DNA from: Candidatus Segetimicrobium genomatis
GTDB taxonomy: Bacteria > Sysuimicrobiota > Sysuimicrobiia > Sysuimicrobiales > Segetimicrobiaceae
Direction: 5' to 3'
DNA: 6,122 nucleotides
Assembly (NCBI GenBank): GCA_005883865.1
Contig: VBAO01000099.1
Location: 1-6,122, forward strand
Part shown: in pieces, positions 1 through 4,969 of the stretch
Position numbering within the stretch: position 1 is the stretch's first letter
Layout: every line of letters starts with the position of its first letter
Notes under the pieces: model-generated
What the model was told of the DNA's origin: nothing
What the model saw: only the letters and a program-made list of their open reading frames with translations
Database searches by the model: none
Position numbers and translations under genes: made by a program

Positions 1-1192
1 CTGGTATCCCGGGGCCATCGATCGGGCGCACGGCGGGTACCGGCTGAACCACGACGGTCAGAGCGCATGGCGGGGCGACGCGGACAAGTTCCTCGTCACG
101 CAGGCCCGCACGCTCTGGTTCTTCTCGCGCCTGGCCACTACCGAGTACGGTGGAGGGCGGTATCTGGAAGCCGCCAGACACGGCTACGAATTCCTTCGCG
201 ACCGGATGTGGGATCCGCTCTACGGCGGCTTCTACTGGGCGACGGACCCATCGGGCCGCCATGCGACGAAGCCGGACAAGCACCTCTACGGTCAAGCCTT
301 CGGCATCTATGCGCTCACCGAGTATGCCAGGGCGTCGCACGACGCCGAGGCCCTGTCCCTCACCGCGCACCTCGTCGGGCTGCTCGAGGCGCATGCCTAC
401 GACCGGCAGTTCGGAGGGTACCGAGAGTTCCTCCTGCGCGACTGGCGTCCGGCTCCCGCGACCCTCTGCGGGTACCTGGGGGTGGGCCCCGGCCTCAAGC
501 TGGCGAACACCCACCTCCATCTCATGGAAGCGATGACGAGCTATCACCGGCTGGCGGGCGACGGCACGATGCGCGACAGGCTCGTCGAGCTGATCCTCAT
601 CAATGCCAGCGCGGTCGTGCGCAAGGAGGTCGGGGCCTGTACGCAGTATCATCGGCGCGACTGGGCGCCGGTGTCCGGTCGCCCCGCGCCCCTCGTTTCC
701 TACGGCCACGACCTGAAGAGCGTCTGGCTGCTCGCCGAAGCCGCGAGCGCCGCCGGACTGTCGGGCGGACTTCTGCTGGACCTCGCCAGGGCGCTCTTCG
801 CGTACGCCCTCCGGTACGGCTTCGATGCGCAGCGCGGAGCGTTCTGCGAGGCCGGGCCGCTCGGCGCGCCTGCCGATCGGCGCGACAAGGTGTGGTGGGT
901 CCAAGCCGAGGCGCTCCTGAGCGCGCTCTCCCTGTATGGGGTCACGTTCGAGGCGGAGTATTTCACGTGGTTCTCACGGATCCTGGCGTGGATCGTCAAC
1001 AGTCAGGTTGATTGGAAGCATGGAGAGTGGCACGCCCGGGTAGGCGAATCGGGGACGCCGTCGGGGGACAAGGCGGATGCCTGGAAGTGCCCCTATCACA
1101 ACGGGCGCGCGATGATCCAGTGCCTGGAGCTCCTCCCGGCGATTGCCGGACGATCGGGGGCGAGCGGGCCGCGGGGTGTCCGGACCGGATGA
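1..1192 (+). CDS. AGE family (N-acylglucosamine / cellobiose 2-epimerase-like) epimerase/isomerase, 5' partial
   Basis: The frame is open from base 2 to the TGA at 1190-1192, giving 396 visible residues. The family is usually about 390-420 residues, so probably only 15-30 N-terminal residues lie left of the window. These (alpha/alpha)6-barrel enzymes epimerise or isomerise free sugars in the cytoplasm (GlcNAc/ManNAc, cellobiose, mannose/fructose). Family signatures appear in the right order, numbered from the first visible codon: WYPGAID..HGGY (1-13), QARTLWFFSR (34-43), HLYGQAF (94-100), NTHLHLMEA (169-177), SYGHDLK (233-239), KVWWVQAEA (296-304) and WKCPYHNGR (361-369). The conserved histidines H171/H173, H236 and H366 are present, with H236-to-H366 spacing close to that in characterised cellobiose epimerases. 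Oddly, the GHDIE motif of those enzymes reads GHDLK, so a lysine (K239) replaces the active-site glutamate. Family assignment is secure; the substrate is not. The stop overlaps the next gene's start (ATGA), indicating an operon. Confidence 0.93.
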   Translation, partial: WYPGAIDRAHGGYRLNHDGQSAWRGDADKFLVTQARTLWFFSRLATTEYGGGRYLEAARHGYEFLRDRMWDPLYGGFYWATDPSGRHATKPDKHLYGQAFGIYALTEYARASHDAEALSLTAHLVGLLEAHAYDRQFGGYREFLLRDWRPAPATLCGYLGVGPGLKLANTHLHLMEAMTSYHRLAGDGTMRDRLVELILINASAVVRKEVGACTQYHRRDWAPVSGRPAPLVSYGHDLKSVWLLAEAASAAGLSGGLLLDLARALFAYALRYGFDAQRGAFCEAGPLGAPADRRDKVWWVQAEALLSALSLYGVTFEAEYFTWFSRILAWIVNSQVDWKHGEWHARVGESGTPSGDKADAWKCPYHNGRAMIQCLELLPAIAGRSGASGPRGVRTG

Positions 1193-1980
1193 GCGGCGGC
1201 GGCCCGACGGCGGGGCAGGCAACGGAGCGGCCGCTCGTGAGCGTCATCATCCCGGTGTACAACGGGCAGGCGTATCTGGCCGAGGCGCTCGACAGCGTCT
1301 TTGCCCAAACGCACCGGCCGCTCGAGGTGATCGTGGTGGACGACGGCTCGACGGACCGCAGCGCCGAGATTGCCCGGGCGGTCCCCGGCGTGCGGTACTG
1401 CGCCCAGCCCCACGGCGGCCCCGGGGCCAGCCGAAACCTCGGCGTCAGCCGGGCGCGGGGGCCGTTCTTGGCCTTCCTCGACGCGGACGATCTCTGGCCG
1501 GTCGGCAAGCTGGCGCGGCAACTGGCGGCCTTCGATGCCGATCCCACGCTGGACATCGTCTACGGACATGTCCAACCGTTTCGCCGTCCGGCCCCGGCCG
1601 GGGCCACCGTTGCGGACGAGCGGATTGGCGGTTCCGTGCCGGGCTACGTGCCGGGCACCGCCCTGATCCGAAGGGAGGCCTTCCTCCGCGTGGGCCCGAT
1701 CGCGACCCACTGGCGTGTGGGCGAGTTCATCGACTGGTATGCACGGGCCCGGGAGGCCGGCCTGAACAGCCTCATGGTCCCCGAGGTGCTGCTGAAGCGG
1801 CGGGTGCACACCGAGAATCTCGGCATTCGGGAGCGCGTTTCGAGGACCGATTACGTGCGCGTCCTCAAAGCCTCGCTGGACCGGCGGCGCGCCCGCACGG
1901 CGCGGCCGGCAGGATCGGACGATTCGACGGTCCCGGATGCGCCCGCGCCGGGCGCTATCGATACTCCGTCCCGAGGGTGA
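1189..1980 (+). CDS. Family 2 glycosyltransferase (GT-A fold)
   Basis: The gene encodes 263 residues. It should transfer a sugar from a nucleotide-sugar donor to an unidentified acceptor on the cytoplasmic side. GT2 hallmarks run in order: VSVIIPVYNG (17-26), SVFAQTH (36-42), the nucleotide-binding VVDDGSTD (49-56), GASRNLGV (79-86), the metal-binding DADD (98-101), and GEFIDWY (178-184), which occupies the place of the ED-type catalytic acid region. A basic RRVH (204-207) follows. There is no transmembrane segment, so it is not a processive synthase of the cellulose or hyaluronan kind. I chose the ATG at 1189 because the GT fold starts about 15 residues later and the ATG overlaps the epimerase stop as ATGA, suggesting translational coupling. 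The frame is open further upstream, to 1012, but that extension lies over epimerase coding sequence and shows no GT features. The last 30 or so residues are Ala/Pro/Asp-rich and look disordered; their codons run into the 3' end of the opposing gene. The acceptor and product cannot be read from the sequence. Confidence 0.93.
   Translation: MSGGGPTAGQATERPLVSVIIPVYNGQAYLAEALDSVFAQTHRPLEVIVVDDGSTDRSAEIARAVPGVRYCAQPHGGPGASRNLGVSRARGPFLAFLDADDLWPVGKLARQLAAFDADPTLDIVYGHVQPFRRPAPAGATVADERIGGSVPGYVPGTALIRREAFLRVGPIATHWRVGEFIDWYARAREAGLNSLMVPEVLLKRRVHTENLGIRERVSRTDYVRVLKASLDRRRARTARPAGSDDSTVPDAPAPGAIDTPSRG
1939..1955 (-). other. Small GC stem-loop at the stop codon of the exported-protein gene
   Basis: GCGCCC (1939-1944) and GGGCGC (1950-1955) form a 6-bp stem with a 5-nt loop, starting at the last base of the minus-strand TAG. 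No T run follows on either strand, so it is not a canonical intrinsic terminator. It lies inside the GT coding sequence and may be compositional chance. Confidence 0.2.
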
Positions 1981-3211
1981 GATCGACCGGGTAGTACCCG
2001 CCGCTCTCGGGCATCGCCGAGATCACCACCGTCCGCTGCTCGCCCGGCGCAAGATGGACGGTCGTCAACAGCCGCCGCTGGCCGTTCCAGAGCCGCGGGA
2101 TATCGAAGAGGCGGCCGTCCACGAGCACCGTCCCGCTCGCCTCGCCCCGCTGCGCGTGGATGACGACGCCCAAAATCGACGGCAGCGTCCTGGGATTGCG
2201 CACCTCGATCGGGAACGTGTAGACGACCCCGTAGTTTCCATCCAGGCCGATCCCCGTCTCACGCTCGTGGATCGCGTCCCGGCCGTCCCCAATGGCCATG
2301 GTCACGGGAGGCCCGTCGACAATGTAGGCCTGCGGCCGGACCAACTGGGGGGGCTCGAACACCCCCCGTTGATGGACCCGGTCGAAGTCGGGCGCGTAGC
2401 TCAGCGCCGGCGGGTCGATCTCGCCCTCCAGGCGGGCGAACACCTGGAGGTTGAGGCGGTCGCCGGCCAGGAGCGTGAACTGCGCGATGCCGCTGGCGAT
2501 CGCCCCGGGCGCGAGCGCGTGCAGGAACAACGGGAGCGTCGTATTGCCCGGGAGTTCCACCGTGAACCCGGCGTGGTGCCAGTATTGGTCGAGAAACGCC
2601 CGGGCGGCGAGGTGGCCCACCGCCAGCTCGCCGGCTCCGGAGTTCCCCGCGCCGCCGATGACCCAGAGCTTGATCGGGTCCCGCGCCGGGTTGCTGAGGT
2701 TCACCGCGATCGTCATCCGCCGGGTTGGCGATCCGTTCGCGTGGTGGTAGAGAAGCCGCACAGTTTGCCCGGCCGAGACCGCCCCGTTGAGCAGCACCTT
2801 GCTGAACGCCAGCGTCTCGGGGCTGTTGCTGATGAGCAGGGCCTGGGCGTCCGTCCACGGGAGCATCTCGTTCCGGATGCGGACCGGGACGGCGCGGGTC
2901 ACCGGCTCGCCGCCGCCGGCCTGGACCTGCACGACGGCGCGCAGGGCGATCTCGGACGCCGCCGGGAGCGGCTGGAGGGGAGGGGTCGTCTCGGCGAGCG
3001 ACACCTGGCCGCCGGGCGTCTCCAGGAGTTGGGCCCGGGCGGCCGTGATGATGGCGAGGCGCAGGGTCTCGACCGGGGCCGGGTCGCCGGTCACCTCGAC
3101 GCGAACCGGAGGGATCGGCGCCGGGAGTCCTTGAGCGGTCCCGGCCCGGGGCGGGGTCACCCCGAGAAGAACCGCGGCAAAGACGGCGAGTCCGGCGAAT
3201 CGTGTGCGCAC
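1955..3211 (-). CDS. Exported protein of unknown function with signal peptide
   Basis: I do not recognise this family. With the chosen start the product has 418 residues. It opens with a textbook signal peptide: basic VRTRF, a hydrophobic core (AGLAVFAAVLLGV), then PPRAGTA before a likely cleavage ahead of QGLPAP. There is no lipobox cysteine and no later membrane span, so it is probably secreted or periplasmic. The mature part is rich in alternating hydrophobic stretches, Gly, Pro and Asn, as in beta-sandwich proteins, for example IRNEMLPWTDAQALLISNS, VRLLYHHANGSP, LWVIGGAGNSGAGEL and TVVISAMPESGGYYPVDL. No catalytic motif is evident. I prefer the GTG at 3211 because GGAG lies 6 nt upstream (3218-3221) and the signal peptide begins there. 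A longer in-frame version from a GTG at 3283 would add 24 hydrophilic residues and lacks a well-spaced Shine-Dalgarno. The TAG stop lies inside the 3' end of the convergent GT gene. The reading frame is well supported; the function is open. Confidence 0.85.
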   Translation of the reverse strand: MRTRFAGLAVFAAVLLGVTPPRAGTAQGLPAPIPPVRVEVTGDPAPVETLRLAIITAARAQLLETPGGQVSLAETTPPLQPLPAASEIALRAVVQVQAGGGEPVTRAVPVRIRNEMLPWTDAQALLISNSPETLAFSKVLLNGAVSAGQTVRLLYHHANGSPTRRMTIAVNLSNPARDPIKLWVIGGAGNSGAGELAVGHLAARAFLDQYWHHAGFTVELPGNTTLPLFLHALAPGAIASGIAQFTLLAGDRLNLQVFARLEGEIDPPALSYAPDFDRVHQRGVFEPPQLVRPQAYIVDGPPVTMAIGDGRDAIHERETGIGLDGNYGVVYTFPIEVRNPRTLPSILGVVIHAQRGEASGTVLVDGRLFDIPRLWNGQRRLLTTVHLAPGEQRTVVISAMPESGGYYPVDLTLGTEYR

Positions 3212-3217
3212 TGGGCG

Positions 3218-3221
3218 CTCC
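3218..3221 (-). promoter_or_regulatory. Ribosome binding site deciding the exported-protein start
   Basis: On the minus strand GGAG (within AGGCGGAG) sits 6 nt before the GTG at 3211-3209. This spacing is ideal, and the start it selects puts the signal peptide at the very N-terminus, so it favours 3211 over the in-frame GTG at 3283. Confidence 0.55.
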
Positions 3222-3261
3222 GCCTGCTGCTGCGACGTCACCCGCGATGCTCTCGTGGGAA

Positions 3262-3294
3262 TCAGCGCCGTTTCGTCCTCCACGGATTTTCCAT
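3262..3294 (-). CDS. Candidate 10-codon upstream ORF (leader peptide) before the exported-protein gene
   Basis: On the minus strand an ATG at 3294-3292 opens a frame encoding MENPWRTKRR and closes at a TGA at 3264-3262. An AAAGGAG (3312-3306), the strongest Shine-Dalgarno match in this region, ends 11 nt before the ATG. The ORF ends 50 nt before the preferred GTG of the exported protein and is in a different frame from it. It could be a translated leader that affects the downstream gene, or chance. The alternative reading is that AAAGGAG serves the GTG at 3283, but that spacing is 22 nt. No attenuator hairpin or run of regulatory codons is visible, so confidence is low. Confidence 0.25.
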   Translation of the reverse strand: MENPWRTKRR

Positions 3295-3457
3295 CCCGCG
3301 CAACACTCCTTTTCGGAGAGGAAGCCGGGCAGGCTCAGATCGAATCCAGAGCCTTGGTTCTTATTTACCCGCCTGGGGAGGGGCGCGGACATCCTCACGA
3401 CTCCCCCGCGTTTGATCCCGGCGGGAGGCAGGGAAACGGCAGGAGGGGGGCAGGCCG
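3295..3457. promoter_or_regulatory. Divergent intergenic control region between exported protein and SDR
   Basis: The divergent genes on either side must be transcribed outward from here or from nearby. The segment contains the window's only noticeable AT-rich patch (about 3354-3367, TTGGTTCTTATTTA). Read on the minus strand this includes TAAATA (3367-3362), a possible -10 element for the exported-protein gene, but no convincing -35 hexamer sits 16-18 nt upstream. No clear promoter for the SDR direction and no operator-like inverted repeat were found. It is called as a region only. Confidence 0.35.
3441..3446 (+). promoter_or_regulatory. Shine-Dalgarno of the SDR gene
   Basis: AGGAGG followed by a G run lies 11 nt before the ATG at 3458. 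The perfect core, slightly long spacing and lack of a competing upstream start support this start codon. Confidence 0.6.
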
Positions 3458-4249
3458 ATGCACATTGATCTGTCGGGCCGGGTCGCGGTCGTCTCCGGCG
3501 CGAGTTCGGGGCTCGGGCGCGCGATCGCGCAGGGGTTCGCGGAGGCGGGCGCCGACGTGGTCGTCGGCAGCCGGAACGCCGACGCGGTCCGGCGCGCGGC
3601 GACGGAGATCACCGGCGCCACCGGCCGGCGCGCGGTGGGGGTGGCGGCCGATGTCTCGCGGCCCGAGGGCGTGGACGCGCTGATCGGCGCAGCCGTCCAG
3701 GGCTTCGGGAAGATCAACATCCTGGTGGCCAACGCCGGGGGGCCGCCCCCCGGGTCGGCGCTCACGCTCACCGATGCGCAGTGGGAGCAGGCGTTCCGCC
3801 AGAACTTGATGAGCGCGGTGTGGCTGATCCGAGGCGCCGTCCCGTCGATGAAGGCGCAGGGGGGCGGGCGCATCATCACGGTCATCACGTCCGGGGTCAA
3901 GATCCCGATCCCGAACCTCGTCTTGAGCAACGTCTTTCGGTCGGGGGTGGTCGCCCTGGTGAAGACGCTCTCGCTCGAACTCGCGCCGCACAAAATTCTA
4001 TTGAACAACCTCGCGCCGGGCCGGATCCGGACGCGCCGGACCCAGGAACTCGACGAGGCGCGGGCGCGGGCGACCAGCCGCACCCTCGAGCAGGTCGAGC
4101 GCGAGTTGAGCGCGGAGATTCCGGCGGGGCGCTACGGCGACCCGGCCGAGTTCGCCGGCATGGCGGTGTTCCTGGCCTCCGACCGCGCGAGCTACATCAC
4201 CGGCACGACGATCAGCATCGACGGCGGGGCGACCCGCGCGATGCAGTAG
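3458..4249 (+). CDS. SDR family protein, FabG-like, with non-canonical catalytic motif
   Basis: The gene encodes 263 residues, the normal length for a classical short-chain dehydrogenase/reductase. The Rossmann half is intact: GASSGLG at 14-20 binds the dinucleotide, SR at 38-39 after the second strand suggests NADP(H), ADV sits at 64-66 and NAG at 92-94. N116 and S145 match the conserved Asn and catalytic Ser. The usual YxxxK does not occur: alignment of the following helix (SGVVALVKTLS) places S157 at the Tyr position and R161 at the Lys position. C-terminal APGRIRT (186-192) and TGTTISIDGG (249-258) are typical. I recall a conserved BKR-like SDR subgroup (CDD cd05344) defined by imperfect NAD and catalytic motifs and a VKxPIPNLxLSN segment, which fits VKIPIPNLVLSN here; so this is probably a family trait, not a damaged gene. 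Substrate and even redox activity are unknown. It stands alone on its strand, divergent from the exported protein and convergent with DUF3105 (6-bp gap). Confidence 0.93.
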   Translation: MHIDLSGRVAVVSGASSGLGRAIAQGFAEAGADVVVGSRNADAVRRAATEITGATGRRAVGVAADVSRPEGVDALIGAAVQGFGKINILVANAGGPPPGSALTLTDAQWEQAFRQNLMSAVWLIRGAVPSMKAQGGGRIITVITSGVKIPIPNLVLSNVFRSGVVALVKTLSLELAPHKILLNNLAPGRIRTRRTQELDEARARATSRTLEQVERELSAEIPAGRYGDPAEFAGMAVFLASDRASYITGTTISIDGGATRAMQ

Positions 4250-4255
4250 GGGTGG

Positions 4256-4927
4256 CTAGGGGATATCCTCGGGCCCGCGGTCCACGTGGCCCCGGTAGAA
4301 CTCCAGCACTTTCTCGCGGTCGAACTGATCGAGCCACAACCGCCACGTCCACGCGAGCGCCGCGTACGGGTGATCCATGTCCTTGTACGGGATGACGACC
4401 AGTTTGACCAGGTGCCACTTCTTGCTCCTCGGGAAACTCACCAGCATCTCGTCGAACTGCCGGAGCAGCTCCGGGGAGGCCGGCGGGCGGTAGGCCAACA
4501 CGACGTAGCCGTGCTCCAGGCTGTGCACCCAGAACCCCGGAAGCAGCCCCTCGGGATACACGCCCGCGGCCGCGGGCTGGGGATAGTGGTTCCCTGATGC
4601 CGGGGGATGGGCGCGGTACTCGATCGGGGAGCCCATGGGGACGTGCGTGTTGCCCTCATAGGCCACCCGATCGCCCTGGATCGTGGGTTCGCCCTGGGCG
4701 GCCGTGCGGAAGGAGAACCACCAGATGGCTCCCACGACGGCCGCCAGGACCGCGGCCCCCGCGAGCCACCAGAGCCACCCGGGCCGCCCACGGCGGGGCC
4801 GGACCGCCCGGGGCGGCGCTTCGCGGGACGGCGGCGACGGTTTGTCCGCCGCCTTGCCCGTCCCGACCGGGGGCTCCCCCTCGCGGGCCCGTCGCCGCCG
4901 CTCCGCACGTGAAAGTTGTCTGTTCAC
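4256..4927 (-). CDS. DUF3105 domain protein, single-pass membrane anchored
   Basis: The gene encodes 223 residues. The N-terminus (1-50) is highly charged and Pro-rich (SRAERRRRAREGE, then RPRRGRPG), followed by one hydrophobic, Trp-rich span at about 51-73. The rest (74-223) would lie outside the cytoplasm, with the positive-inside rule placing the N-terminus inside. The outer domain carries the signature I associate with DUF3105: HVPMGSPIEY (95-104), HPPASGNHYP (107-116), GVYPEG (122-127) and WVHSLEHGYVVLAY (133-146). His95, His107, His114, His135, Glu138 and His139 could bind a metal; this is inference, since the family has no established function. The start is a GTG at 4927 with no strong Shine-Dalgarno; the N-terminal sequence looks natural for the family. 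The upstream same-strand amidohydrolase ends 42 nt before it, so co-transcription is likely. The 3' end faces the SDR gene across 6 bp, leaving no room for a terminator. Confidence 0.88.
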   Translation of the reverse strand: MNRQLSRAERRRRAREGEPPVGTGKAADKPSPPSREAPPRAVRPRRGRPGWLWWLAGAAVLAAVVGAIWWFSFRTAAQGEPTIQGDRVAYEGNTHVPMGSPIEYRAHPPASGNHYPQPAAAGVYPEGLLPGFWVHSLEHGYVVLAYRPPASPELLRQFDEMLVSFPRSKKWHLVKLVVIPYKDMDHPYAALAWTWRLWLDQFDREKVLEFYRGHVDRGPEDIP

Positions 4928-4969
4928 ACGGCTCAGAGTTCGCGCCGGCCGTGCGCCGGTCCTTCGCGC

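Noticed and set aside
67..1011. Open frame in another + frame across the epimerase gene
   Set aside because: The translation is Arg-rich and motif-free, whereas the overlapping frame carries all AGE family signatures continuously.
1012..1188. N-terminal extension of the glycosyltransferase from an upstream ATG
   Set aside because: It overlaps the conserved WKCPYHNGR end of the epimerase in another frame, shows no GT features, and the ATGA-coupled start at 1189 fits the family N-terminus.
1590..1605. 16-bp perfect palindrome GGCCCCGGCCGGGGCC
   Set aside because: It lies inside the GT2 coding sequence, in a Pro/Ala-rich stretch, and is built only of G and C. Such palindromes are expected by chance at this base composition, and there is no second copy of this sequence.
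1937..3415. Very long open frame on the + strand antisense to the exported-protein gene
   Set aside because: Its translation is Arg/Gly/Pro/Asp-rich with no domain, typical of an antisense shadow in high-GC DNA. The minus-strand frame has a signal peptide, RBS and balanced composition.
3735..3753. Hairpin with 8-bp stem and 3-nt loop (CCGGGGGG / CCCCCCGG)
   Set aside because: It encodes the conserved NAGGPPPG of the SDR, lies mid-gene and has no T run, so coding constraint explains it.
4562..4577. 16-bp perfect palindrome GCCCGCGGCCGCGGGC
   Set aside because: It encodes the PAAAG stretch of the DUF3105 protein and is explained by GC-rich codons; it is not repeated and not at a gene boundary.
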